The notes: a model not told the origin generated them from the letters alone. Counted from the stretch's first letter, positions 1 through 6,944 are shown. The stretch: DNA of 16,404 bases from CAVAWX01 sp963592385 (GCA_963592385.1 CAVAWX010000039.1:1-16404); one strand, 5' to 3'. Program-made: numbers and translations.

Positions 1-148
1 AGAAGATGTCCGTATAGGACTTCGCAGGCGCCCACAGCTCGACGTCCCCGCGGATTCCCGCAGCGGCGATCGAGTTCACATCCTCGCTGAACCGCTCTCT
101 CTGGAGATAGAAGTCGGCCAGAACGTTGGTATCAAGCAAGAGCTTCAT
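1..148 (-). CDS. PIN-domain (VapC-type) toxin, N-terminal part only
   Basis: The frame opens with ATG at 148 and runs off the left edge, giving 49 residues that begin MKLLLDTNVLADFYLQRERF. A hydrophobic strand ending in the D-T-N-V motif is the first conserved segment of PIN-domain ribonucleases; the Asp (residue 6) is one of the acidic metal ligands. The other acidic residues and the end of the protein lie outside the window. The start codon lies inside the last codons of the upstream antitoxin-like gene (17-bp overlap), the usual translational coupling of a type II toxin-antitoxin operon. Seen directly: the motif and overlap. Known for the family: PIN toxins are Mg-dependent RNases, often cutting tRNA or rRNA. 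Inferred: this is the toxin of the pair. Its target cannot be read from the sequence. Confidence 0.82.
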   Translation of the reverse strand, partial: MKLLLDTNVLADFYLQRERFSEDVNSIAAAGIRGDVELWAPAKSYTDIF

Positions 149-431
149 ACTCTGCTGCCCTCCCCTGCTCGAGTTCGGCGGTGAAGTCAAAATCCGCGGG
201 AAGGGGGTTTTCTAAATTGCATGTCGAGCGTTTGAGCAAGTCGGCAACCTTGTCGCGCGACGCATCTTCCGGCGCCGCGCCCTTTCCCTCGTCGAGGTGC
301 AGCTCGCCGTCAAGAAAGCTGAGGTAGACGTCGTTTATGAATTTGGACGGGGTCGAGCCCGCGCGCCTGAGCTTCTGGTGCACCTGGTTTCTGACCTCGA
401 CAGGCACCCTCGCCGAAACTGTTGCAAGCAT
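132..431 (-). CDS. Antitoxin of a type II TA pair, ribbon-helix-helix (RelB/DinJ-like)
   Basis: A 99-residue protein. Residues 1-40 (MLATVSARVPVEVRNQVHQK onwards) have the beta strand followed by two helices expected of a ribbon-helix-helix DNA-binding fold such as RelB/DinJ. The remainder is an acidic, probably flexible tail, as expected of the part of an antitoxin that wraps its toxin. ATG at 431 is chosen because a perfect AGGAGG (438-443) stands 6 nt upstream. A longer frame from 467 would begin inside the operator-like palindrome and carry the ribosome binding site inside the gene. It overlaps the PIN toxin start by 17 bp. The palindrome at 449-465 suggests autorepression by the antitoxin or the complex, as is typical of such operons. 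The family call is from fold pattern and context rather than a diagnostic motif. Confidence 0.75.
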   Translation of the reverse strand: MLATVSARVPVEVRNQVHQKLRRAGSTPSKFINDVYLSFLDGELHLDEGKGAAPEDASRDKVADLLKRSTCNLENPLPADFDFTAELEQGRAAEYEALA

Positions 432-437
432 TTCATG

Positions 438-443
438 CCTCCT
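438..443 (-). promoter_or_regulatory. Ribosome binding site of the antitoxin gene
   Basis: A perfect AGGAGG on the minus strand, 6 nt before ATG 431. It decides between this start and the longer in-frame one at 467. Confidence 0.8.
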
Positions 444-448
444 AGCTC

Positions 449-465
449 GGTAATACCATATTACC
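449..465 (-). promoter_or_regulatory. Perfect inverted repeat, candidate TA operator
   Basis: GGTAATA-CCA-TATTACC: two perfect 7-bp arms around a 3-bp centre, in an AT-rich island just upstream of the antitoxin ribosome binding site. The AT-rich stretch (about 448-490) probably also contains the promoter; TAAAAT and TAATAT on the minus strand are both possible -10 elements, with no clear -35. Position, symmetry and neighbour make an autoregulatory operator likely, but binding is inferred. Confidence 0.6.
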
Positions 466-542
466 ATTTTAGCATAGAAGCATTTTCGCCTACGTAACGT
501 GAATCACAAACCCACAAGCCGCGTGTCGGTGTCCGTCCGGGC

Positions 543-569
543 AAAAGACCGCGCCGGCGGCTGCGGCGC
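543..569 (-). terminator. Rho-independent terminator of the SMR gene pair
   Basis: On the minus strand, GCGCCG (569-564) pairs perfectly with CGGCGC (556-551) around a 7-nt loop, followed by GGTCTTTT (550-543). It lies 37 bp beyond the stop of the second SMR gene. A second hairpin just before it (gccccg 570-575 with cggggc 590-595) could add to the structure. The U tract is short but acceptable. Confidence 0.55.
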
Positions 570-605
570 GCCCCGCTATCCTGCGCGATCGGGGCAAGGG
601 CGCGC

Positions 606-959
606 TCAGTCTGCCGCTTTCTGCCCCTTGTTCAACAGCACGATGCCGCCGATCACGAGCACGATGCCGATGGCGGTCGCGGCATTGAACGCATCGCCCC
701 ACACGACGATGCCGATGAGCGTGGTCAGCGCCGTGCCCACGCCGCCCCAGATGCCGTAGGTCAGGCCCAGCGGCAGCACCTTCAGCGCGAAGACGAGGCC
801 GACCAGCGAGCACACGAAGCCCAGGACGCACAGCACGCTGAACAGCGGCACGGTGAAGCCGTCCGACATCTTCATCATCGTCGTTCCGAACACTTCCGTG
901 ACGATGGAGAACGCGAGGATCACGTAGGGGTATTTCAGCATTTTCTCTTGCCAGGCCAT
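606..959 (-). CDS. Small multidrug resistance (SMR) transporter, second subunit of a pair
   Basis: A 117-residue protein with four predicted membrane helices (about 10-27, 37-57, 62-84, 93-110), the standard SMR size. The essential membrane Glu is present in TM1 (E22, in SIVTEVFGTTMMK), and W71-GGVGTAL in TM3 matches the conserved helix-packing motif. The TEVFGT/MMKMSDGF pattern is closer to Qac/Ebr-type exporters than to the Gdx/SugE guanidinium type. The gene begins 3 nt after the stop of the other SMR gene, with GGGAG about 8 nt before ATG; a second ATG at codon 7 is possible. Known for the family: proton-coupled export of lipophilic cations by antiparallel dimers, with some paired genes forming obligate heterodimers (for example EbrAB). 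Inferred: these two act together; the substrate is unknown. Confidence 0.88.
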   Translation of the reverse strand: MAWQEKMLKYPYVILAFSIVTEVFGTTMMKMSDGFTVPLFSVLCVLGFVCSLVGLVFALKVLPLGLTYGIWGGVGTALTTLIGIVVWGDAFNAATAIGIVLVIGGIVLLNKGQKAAD

Positions 960-962
960 GGT

Positions 963-1289
963 TTACGCTCCCATCTCCATCAAGACGACGCCGGCGATGA
1001 TCACCACGATGCCGGCGACTTTCGCGAGGGTGAAGCCCTCTTTCCAGAAAATCGCGCCGACGACGGCCGTGAGCGCGATCCCCAGGCCCGTCCACATCGC
1101 GTAGGAAAAGCCCAGCGGCAAGACGGTGATCGACACAGACATCAGGTAAAACGCCAACCCGTAGCCGACCACGATTCCGATGATGGGCAGCTTGCGTTTG
1201 AAGCCGTTCGACAGCTTCATCATCGAGTCGCCGAACACCTCGCTCACGACGGCGACCCCCAAAATAGCCAGGGCTGCTGCGGTGCTCAT
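963..1289 (-). CDS. Small multidrug resistance (SMR) transporter, first subunit of a pair
   Basis: A 108-residue protein with four membrane helices (about 3-20, 34-53, 58-80, 88-105). The proton/substrate-coupling Glu is E17 (AVVSEVFGDSMMK), and YAMWTGLGIALT (63-74) is the TM3 signature. It differs clearly from its downstream partner although motifs align, and its loops carry more Lys/Arg after TM1 (FKRK), as expected if the two subunits insert in opposite orientations. ATG 1289 has a G-rich run at 1293-1298 and AGGAG at 1302-1306 upstream, the latter rather far away (12 nt). It is the first gene after a 136-bp gap from coaD, so it may have its own promoter, although no good one is visible. 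Function as heterodimeric cation exporter is inferred from the family. Confidence 0.88.
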   Translation of the reverse strand: MSTAAALAILGVAVVSEVFGDSMMKLSNGFKRKLPIIGIVVGYGLAFYLMSVSITVLPLGFSYAMWTGLGIALTAVVGAIFWKEGFTLAKVAGIVVIIAGVVLMEMGA

Positions 1290-1404
1290 GCGCCCCCCTT
1301 TCTCCTGCGTGAATTTCCAGCAGACGGCAATCTACCCGTGTCCTCGAGGCAAGGATGCGTGAAACGGCGCATTCCAAGGACTCTCCACGAAATACCCCTC
1401 TGCG

Positions 1405-1430
1405 CCGCACCCCTACGCCGCACCCCTACG
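1405..1430. repeat. 13-bp perfect tandem duplication at the coaD stop codon
   Basis: CCGCACCCCTACG occurs twice head to tail (1405-1417 and 1418-1430). The coaD stop codon (1426-1428) lies within the right-hand copy, so the left copy repeats the stop region just downstream of the gene. The rest of the coaD-SMR gap (1290-1425) holds only an imperfect inverted repeat near 1352-1374; no guanidine riboswitch consensus was recognised. Confidence 0.85.
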
Positions 1431-1920
1431 ACGTGGCGGAGATGCGGGCGCGCAGGGCGCGTTCGACGCCTTGGGGCACGAGGCCGGAAACGTCGCCGCC
1501 CAGGCCCGCCACCTCCTTCACGATGGAGCTGGACACGTACATGTGCTCGGGGCTGGACATGACGAACAGCGTCTCGATCTCCGGCTGGAGCCGGTAGTTG
1601 ACGGCGGCCATTTGAAACTCCGCCTCGAAGTCCATCGTGGCGCGCAGCCCCTTCACCACGGCGCTTGCCCTCTGCTCGCGCGCGAAGTCCATGAGCAGGC
1701 ACGAGAAAGGCGCGACGGCGACGCCCGGCAGCTGCGCCAGGCTCTCGCGGGCAAGCTCGACGCGCTCTTCGAGGGTGAACAGGGTGCCCCTGCCCCGCTT
1801 GTCGGCAGAGGCGGCCACGGCGACCACCACCTCGTCGAAGAGCTTTGCGGTGCGCTCGACCACGTCGATGTGGCCGGCCGTGATGGGGTCGAAGGTGCCG
1901 GGGACGATCGCCTTGCGCAT
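1426..1920 (-). CDS. coaD: Phosphopantetheine adenylyltransferase (coenzyme A biosynthesis)
   Basis: A 164-residue protein, the normal length for bacterial PPAT. It transfers AMP from ATP to 4'-phosphopantetheine to give dephospho-CoA, the penultimate step of CoA synthesis, in the cytoplasm. The nucleotidyltransferase signature PGTFDPITAGHID is at residues 7-19 (the GH of the T/HxGH motif at 16-17). KGLRATMDFEAEFQMA (90-105) matches the conserved substrate-binding and hexamer-contact stretch, and YVSSSIVKEVA (128-138) corresponds to the family ISSTxVRE motif that binds ATP. ATG 1920 has AGGAG about 10 nt upstream. It lies 30 bp after the VWA-like gene and is probably cotranscribed with it. 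Nothing is missing from the active site. Confidence 0.97.
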   Translation of the reverse strand: MRKAIVPGTFDPITAGHIDVVERTAKLFDEVVVAVAASADKRGRGTLFTLEERVELARESLAQLPGVAVAPFSCLLMDFAREQRASAVVKGLRATMDFEAEFQMAAVNYRLQPEIETLFVMSSPEHMYVSSSIVKEVAGLGGDVSGLVPQGVERALRARISATS

Positions 1921-1950
1921 GGGTGCATCTCTCCTCTTCGTGAAACGGGG

Positions 1951-3894
1951 CTACTTCTTCTTCGGGACGTAGCTGATGGAAAACGGGGTGTTGCGCGGGG
2001 CGCCCAGCTTGAAGCCGCCCTCGCTGTTCTCGGCGGTGATGGGCGGCGCAGGCGGAGTGCGGCCCTCGCGGTGCGCCTCGGCGCGGATACGCTCGGCTTC
2101 CGTCTGCTCGCGGTAGGCGCCCTCCTCGAAGCGCACGAAGCGCTTGCGCAGCATGACGACGAAGGGGTCGTCGTCGCGCTCCAGGGATTGCTCCTCGCGG
2201 CTCTGCTCGGGTTCGGGCTGCTCGTGTGCCATGGTGCCCGCCTCCTCGTCGCGCCCGTCCGTCTCGGTGCTCGCCGCCTTCTTGCCGCGGCCGTCGCGGC
2301 TTTCCTCAGCCGTCGTGCCCTGCTCGCCCATGCCCTCTGCTCCGTTCTCGTCGTCTGCGGCCGCGCCTGCGCCTTCGTGCTGCGGCGCGTCTTCAGCTGC
2401 GCGTGCGTCCTCGTTCGCGTGTGCATCCTCGTCTACGCCCCCGTCGCCGCCGCGCTGGCTCTCGCTGTCGTGCCCGGCATTTTGGCCGCCGCGATCTTCG
2501 TGTTCGCCATCGCCGTCATCGTGGTCGCCGCTTTCCTCGCCACCGTGCCCGTCGCCTTGCATATCGCCGTCGTGGTGGGTAAAGGATACGCCCGCCCCGC
2601 CCATGCCGTCGCCTTCGTCGGAGAAAGCCTGCGACGACTCGGTGGAAGAGCTGTTCGGTGAACGAGGGTCGGATGCTGGAACGCCGCACGCCCCCTGCCC
2701 GCCGCAGGCGCCTGCATCCGCACGCTCGTCCCCGTCGTCAGGCGCGGTGCCGCCTCGTGCGTCGTCGCCGCTTTCCCCCTCACCCGGCCTCTCGACGTCC
2801 CCGCGCGAAACGGCGGTATGCGCCCCCTTGGACGCATCCGCCCCCTCATCTGCGCCCGCCCCCTCGGGCGCACGCCTCTCACCTTCGCCTTCACCATGCA
2901 CGCCGCGCCCCGCGCCCCCATCCGCGCGCACGCCGGAGAAAAGCTTGCCCTGCCTGGGGTTTGCAGCCACGTTCATCGCGGTCGTGCGGCGCACGTGCAG
3001 CGCCAGCGCCTCGGCATCTCCCGCCACCCCCAGCACGCGCTCGAGCACGCGCACCGGATCGGCCGCCAGCTGTACCTCGACGATGTCTTCGGACAGGTAG
3101 ACCCCGCCGCGTTTCTTCGCGAAGGCCTCCATCGCCTTCATGCGCCGCGGGTCGTAGGACAGCGGATAGCCCTCGCCCGGCCCGTAGTCCATGGGCGTGC
3201 CCGCGAAACGGTGCGCCCAAAAGCAACCGAGGTGGAAGAGCACGGACTTGGCCGCGAGGGGAAACTCCATGCGCGAGGCGACGAAGGGCTCGCCGTAGGA
3301 TTTCAGCGCCACGAGCAGCAGCAGGGTCGCGTCGTCGGCCATCGAGTTGCCGGAAAACTTCGCCAGCGCGAAATCGAGCTCGACCTCGTAGCCCACGTGC
3401 TCGAGCGCACGCGCCGCCGCCATGACCGCGCACGCCGCCTCGACGCGCTTGTCCAAAGGCGTGGAGGCCGCGCACATGGTGTCGTAGACGATGCGCACGC
3501 TGCGTTTTTTCCGCATGTGCTGGCGCGGGCGGGTGAAGGTCTCGGGATGCCCCGCTGCGACGCGCTCGACGACGACGTTCGCACCGTAGACGTCGGTGTC
3601 GGGACGCTCGTCGACGCGCCACTCGTAGCGCTCGGCCATGAGGCGCTCCATGCGCGTCTGGCTTTCGGCGAAGGCATCGGCAAAGCCCTCGTAGCCGAAG
3701 AGCAGCGCCTCTTTGGTCTGCGCCGGGGAAAACCACACGCCCGGCGCCACCTCGGCGCGCCGGTCCGCGCTGCGCTCTCCCACCGGCTCGTAGAAGGCGT
3801 TCAGGGCGCGGCGCTCGTTCACCCGATAGACCTCGGAAAACGACGCGTAGGCCTCGCCCACGATGGAAAGCTCCCTGTCGTTGAGCTGCTCCAT
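1951..3894 (-). CDS. VWA-like partner of a MoxR-type ATPase with long acidic linker
   Basis: A 647-residue protein that I do not recognise as a named family. Residues 1-127 are mostly helical. About 128-300 have an alternating alpha/beta pattern with a strand RSVRIVYDTMCAAS (131-144) that looks like the first strand of a von Willebrand A domain, followed by a helix and a second strand (YEVELDFALAKF). The metal site DxSxS is not intact (D138-T-M-C-A-A-S144). About 321-572 (2179-2934) is a low-complexity linker rich in Gly, Asp, Glu, Ala and His. A basic, apparently conserved tail (573-647, DDPFVVMLRKRFVRFEEG onwards) closes the protein. It follows the AAA+ gene by 43 bp, the arrangement seen for CbbQ-CbbO, NorQ-NorD and other MoxR-VWA pairs. 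No strong ribosome binding site is visible before ATG 3894. The VWA assignment is by eye and context; a role in remodelling or metal loading of a target protein is inference. Confidence 0.6.
   Translation of the reverse strand: MEQLNDRELSIVGEAYASFSEVYRVNERRALNAFYEPVGERSADRRAEVAPGVWFSPAQTKEALLFGYEGFADAFAESQTRMERLMAERYEWRVDERPDTDVYGANVVVERVAAGHPETFTRPRQHMRKKRSVRIVYDTMCAASTPLDKRVEAACAVMAAARALEHVGYEVELDFALAKFSGNSMADDATLLLLVALKSYGEPFVASRMEFPLAAKSVLFHLGCFWAHRFAGTPMDYGPGEGYPLSYDPRRMKAMEAFAKKRGGVYLSEDIVEVQLAADPVRVLERVLGVAGDAEALALHVRRTTAMNVAANPRQGKLFSGVRADGGAGRGVHGEGEGERRAPEGAGADEGADASKGAHTAVSRGDVERPGEGESGDDARGGTAPDDGDERADAGACGGQGACGVPASDPRSPNSSSTESSQAFSDEGDGMGGAGVSFTHHDGDMQGDGHGGEESGDHDDGDGEHEDRGGQNAGHDSESQRGGDGGVDEDAHANEDARAAEDAPQHEGAGAAADDENGAEGMGEQGTTAEESRDGRGKKAASTETDGRDEEAGTMAHEQPEPEQSREEQSLERDDDPFVVMLRKRFVRFEEGAYREQTEAERIRAEAHREGRTPPAPPITAENSEGGFKLGAPRNTPFSISYVPKKK
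2179..2934 (-). repeat. Low-complexity acidic/Gly/His linker region of the VWA-like protein
   Basis: Encodes about 250 residues in which Gly, Asp, Glu and Ala dominate, with many His (for example GDHDDGDGEHEDRGG) and almost no aromatic or long hydrophobic runs. It is expected to be disordered and strongly negative, with possible metal-binding capacity from His/Asp clusters. It separates two regions of ordinary composition in one open frame. Confidence 0.7.
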
Positions 3895-3937
3895 GCCCGC
3901 ATCCGCACCGCGCCGCGCTTTGCCGCCGCCCGCGCGC

Positions 3938-4768
3938 CTACAGCAGCCCCGGCACGCGGCGCAGGGCCGTCGTCCACGGATTGGCGTCGGAGAAGACGCC
4001 CGTGCCGAGCAACGCCGTCACGTCGTCTGCGCCGAGGTCCTTGGTCAAGACGAGCATGAGCACCTGCTCGGGCACCATGACGGGCGCGTAGACGCGGATC
4101 ATCTTGATGTTGCGATACGTGGCCACCGGGGGCACCCCGCGCATCGCGCAGGCCTCGCGGTACGCGCCGATGAAGGCGACCAGGTCCTTATCGCCGCCCG
4201 CGCACACGAGGTCGATGGCCGGGTCGTAGCCCACGGGGATCGTGGCGAAGCGGTTGAGCGAGGCGGCGTCGAGCTGCATGCGCCCCGTGTAGACGGCGTC
4301 GCGCCCCGTGCCCAGGGTGTTGCCCGCCGCGATCACGCGGAAATCGGGGTGCGCGCGCACCACGGCGTCGGGAAAGGCGAAGTAGCCGTTGGCGATGGCG
4401 CCGTTTAGGGCAACGGCCACGGCCGGGTCGCTTGCGTCGAACTCGTCGAGGAAGAAGACGCCGCCACGCTCGAACGCGCGGCGAAACTCCGTCTCGTGGT
4501 AGACGCCGCGCGCGTCCACGAAGCCCGCGAGCTTGTACTCGTCGGTGACGCAGCCCATGAAGTGGAAGTCGAGCGAAAGCGCGAGGCACACCTGCTCGAC
4601 CAGCACGTTCTTGCCCGAGCCGGCAGGGCCGAACAGGTATGCCGGCACCTTGTGCGCGACGGCGTGGGCAAGCGGCTCGAAAGCCTCGTGCACGACCTGC
4701 TTCAGCTCCGGCGCGAGCGCGTCAGCCTCGCCCAAGCCCCACTCGTAGCCTTTCGAGATGTCCCACAT
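3938..4768 (-). CDS. MoxR/CbbQ-type AAA+ ATPase
   Basis: A 276-residue single-domain AAA+ ATPase. Walker A is GPAGSGKN (47-54), Walker B is VFFLDEFD (104-111), sensor 1 is the Asn of AAGNT (147-151), and GRMQLDAASLNRF (162-174) contains a likely arginine finger (R173). The insertion after Walker A and the short C-terminal lid (about 185-276) match the MoxR/CbbQ/NorQ/GvpN branch rather than Clp or FtsH types. ATG 4768 has only weak purine-rich sequence before it (GAGGG 3 nt away, AGAGAGG further up). The next gene, 43 bp downstream, looks like its VWA-type partner. Known for the group: such ATPases form hexamers that use a VWA protein as adaptor to activate or load metal into client enzymes. 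No client enzyme is obvious next door, so its target is unknown. Confidence 0.85.
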   Translation of the reverse strand: MWDISKGYEWGLGEADALAPELKQVVHEAFEPLAHAVAHKVPAYLFGPAGSGKNVLVEQVCLALSLDFHFMGCVTDEYKLAGFVDARGVYHETEFRRAFERGGVFFLDEFDASDPAVAVALNGAIANGYFAFPDAVVRAHPDFRVIAAGNTLGTGRDAVYTGRMQLDAASLNRFATIPVGYDPAIDLVCAGGDKDLVAFIGAYREACAMRGVPPVATYRNIKMIRVYAPVMVPEQVLMLVLTKDLGADDVTALLGTGVFSDANPWTTALRRVPGLL

Positions 4769-4852
4769 GCGCCCTCGCCCGACCTCTCTTGCCCTTCAGC
4801 GCGCCGATTCGCGTTGCGCCAAGCACAGCGCCCGCCCGCGCGGCGCGCGCCC

Positions 4853-6886
4853 TCAGCCCTCGCGTTTTTCCTGCGTGCCCGCGCCGAAGAAATCGAAGCG
4901 CGGCGGCAGCTCCTTCAAGGCAAACCCGCCGGAAGCCACCTCGGCGTCTTCAGCCCAGAAATCGAGCGGCTCGAAGATATGGTCCCACTCGAAAAAGCCC
5001 GCATGCCCCTCGCGCGACCCGTGGTCGGCGATGGCCAGATACTCGAAGACCAGCTCGCAGCCGCGCGGCACGATGGGATGCATGAGCACGACGCCTATGC
5101 GCATCAGGTAGAAGAGGTCGCGCAGCACCGGCTCGATGGCCGCGGGCACGTCCTCTGCCGCGTTCGCCGCGCGGCTCTCCTGCGTCCACCACTTGTTCAC
5201 GTCGCGCAAAAACGCGTCCATGAGCGACCAGACCTCGTGCAGGCGCGTCTCGTACATGAGATGTTCGTAGCGCTCGACCGTCTCCTGCGCCCACACGCGC
5301 GCCCGCTCGGACGGCCCGCCCAGCGGCGCCGTGCCGCCGTGCTGCTTTTGGGCCGTGTAGAAGCACGAGCGCACGATGCGGTTGAAGATGTTGGACAGCA
5401 GCGCGCTTTCCTTCAGCACCGGGTCCGGATACTTGTCCTCGTCGGCGTGCTTCGGGTCGAAGGGCTTGGGCGAGAAGCTCGTCGGCCGCTCGTCGAGGGC
5501 CAGGCTCGTCCAATGCGCGCGCAGCTGCTCTGCCGTGTAGTAGTCGAGCAGCTCGTCGGCCGACGGCGGCGGGGTCTCGCTCGACGACGAGGCCTTCTTG
5601 CCCAAGAACAGCGCGTGATAGTCGGGCACGAGCGTCGTCTGGCGCAGCTCGCCGCCGCTGCCCTGCGGCTGCGGGTCTTCACCCTGCGTGGCCGCCCACA
5701 GCGCCGTCTGCGCGACGCCGTAGAAGTAGATGTTGTCCTGCCCGATGAACTGGTAGACCCGCGCGTCGTCGCTGCACCACCACGCGCGCCAGGCGTCCAA
5801 GGCCACGTCCGCGTCGCGTCGGCGCAGGGCCGCCTCGGAAAAGCTGATGGGCGCCCACAGCGACTCCGGCCAGCACCACACCGTCAGGCCGGCGCTCTCC
5901 CCGTCCAGGTCAGGCGCCTTCACCCCCCACTCGATGTTGCCCGTCAGGCGAAACGGCACGAGCGCCTTGCCCGTGCGGAAACGCACGCCGCGTGCCGCCA
6001 GGTGCTCGGTGGCCGCGTCGCGCGCATCGATGTCGGAAAACTCGAGGGTGAAGGACTGCTTGCCGCCCTGCGGGGCGTGCCACTCGTGCGCGGGCAGCTC
6101 GTCTTTGACCGCCTCGTAGTCGTCGGCGTACTTCTCCTGGATGTAGATGACGGGCGGCACGAGAAACTCGCGCACGGTCTCGGCGGTGATGGGGCGCGCG
6201 GCCGGATCGGCATCGAGCGCGCGCATGTGCTCGGCTATGAGCTCGGAGAAAGCCGGCAGCTTGAAGTACCAGTTCTCGACCGGGCGCAGCTCGGGCACGC
6301 TGCCCGTGAGGGTGCTCTTCGGCTTGATGAGGTCGGTGGGCGGGTACTGGTGGCCCATGTCGCATTCGTCGGCGTAGCCGTGCTCGCCCTTGCAGCCCTG
6401 CACGGGGCAATACCCCACGACCTGGCGGCCGTTTAGGAAGGTCTGCGCCTGCGTGTCGAAGAACTGCGGCGTCGAGCGCTTCTCCAGCCAGCCGGCCTCG
6501 AAGAGCCGGGTGATGAAGGCGTCGGTGGTCTTTTGCTGCTCGGCGCCCGCGTCGCCGATGCCCGAGCCCTCGAAGATGTCGAGCGATATGTCGAAGGCGG
6601 CAAGGGTCGCGGCTTGGCGCTCGTGGTTTGCGCGCACGTAGTCGTGCAGGCTGCCCTCGAAGCTGCCGGCCTCGACGGCCTTGCGGTGCCCCTCGTTGAT
6701 GGGCGAGCCGAAGCAGTCCGTGCCCGAGACGAACAAGACGTTGTCGCGGCCTATGCGGTCGCGCAAGAAGCGCGCGTAGACGTCGGCTGGAACGAACACA
6801 CCTGCCAGATGGCCGAAATGCAGGCCCTTGTTGCCGTAGGGCATGCCCGCCGTGACGACCGCCCGTTTGCCGAAAAGCTCTTTCAC
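4853..6886 (-). CDS. Methionine--tRNA ligase-like class I aminoacyl-tRNA synthetase
   Basis: A 677-residue protein with the class I synthetase architecture of MetRS. The HIGH-type motif is HFGH (23-26) in MPYGNKGLHFGHLAGVFVPA. Residues 160-179 hold C160, C165, C175 and H179, a likely zinc knuckle in the connective region. IGQDNIYFY (381-389) corresponds to the MetRS GKDIxxFH segment, and GKKASSSSE (429-437) stands where KMSKS is expected. A helical anticodon-binding-like region follows (about 490-620). The start is GTG 6886; an in-frame TAG lies about 20 nt upstream, so no longer start is possible, and the ribosome binding site is poor. A TATAAT is found at 6939-6944. Known: MetRS charges tRNA-Met. 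Odd here: the catalytic loop lacks the usual second Lys and several Met-pocket residues differ, so it may be a divergent paralogue rather than the housekeeping enzyme (see findings). Confidence 0.8.
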   Translation of the reverse strand: MKELFGKRAVVTAGMPYGNKGLHFGHLAGVFVPADVYARFLRDRIGRDNVLFVSGTDCFGSPINEGHRKAVEAGSFEGSLHDYVRANHERQAATLAAFDISLDIFEGSGIGDAGAEQQKTTDAFITRLFEAGWLEKRSTPQFFDTQAQTFLNGRQVVGYCPVQGCKGEHGYADECDMGHQYPPTDLIKPKSTLTGSVPELRPVENWYFKLPAFSELIAEHMRALDADPAARPITAETVREFLVPPVIYIQEKYADDYEAVKDELPAHEWHAPQGGKQSFTLEFSDIDARDAATEHLAARGVRFRTGKALVPFRLTGNIEWGVKAPDLDGESAGLTVWCWPESLWAPISFSEAALRRRDADVALDAWRAWWCSDDARVYQFIGQDNIYFYGVAQTALWAATQGEDPQPQGSGGELRQTTLVPDYHALFLGKKASSSSETPPPSADELLDYYTAEQLRAHWTSLALDERPTSFSPKPFDPKHADEDKYPDPVLKESALLSNIFNRIVRSCFYTAQKQHGGTAPLGGPSERARVWAQETVERYEHLMYETRLHEVWSLMDAFLRDVNKWWTQESRAANAAEDVPAAIEPVLRDLFYLMRIGVVLMHPIVPRGCELVFEYLAIADHGSREGHAGFFEWDHIFEPLDFWAEDAEVASGGFALKELPPRFDFFGAGTQEKREG

Positions 6887-6938
6887 CGGAATTGCGCACC
6901 TCGCCTATATCGCGTCGAACAATTGTGTCGTGCGCGAG

Positions 6939-6944
6939 ATTATA
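6939..6944 (-). promoter_or_regulatory. Candidate -10 element for the MetRS-like gene
   Basis: A perfect TATAAT on the minus strand, 52 nt before the GTG start, in an otherwise GC-rich 230-bp divergent gap (6887-7116). The -35 is weak (TTCGGT-like at 6961-6966, spacing 16). The same gap contains a small perfect palindrome TTAGCT-CGC-AGCTAA (7037-7051) on the side of the PASTA gene. No T-box or other leader RNA was recognised. Confidence 0.5.

Noticed and set aside
499..759. An 86-residue plus-strand frame over the SMR 3' end
   Set aside because: It runs antisense through the SMR gene and its terminator, has no ribosome binding site and resembles no known family.
1290..1425. Guanidine (ykkC-type) riboswitch before the SMR pair
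   Set aside because: Such riboswitches can precede SMR genes, but none of the conserved loop sequences was found; only a weak imperfect hairpin and the 13-bp duplication are present.
1471..4059. Long plus-strand open frames (1471-2661, 2144-3100, 2818-4059) opposite the coaD, VWA-like and AAA+ genes
   Set aside because: They mirror the GC-rich codon pattern of the minus-strand genes, code for Arg/Pro/Ala/His-rich sequence without domains, and lack ribosome binding sites.
4496..6436. A 646-residue open frame antisense to the MetRS-like gene
   Set aside because: The minus strand encodes clear synthetase motifs; the plus-strand frame is Arg/Ala/Leu/Val-rich with no recognisable domain, typical of antisense shadows in GC-rich DNA.
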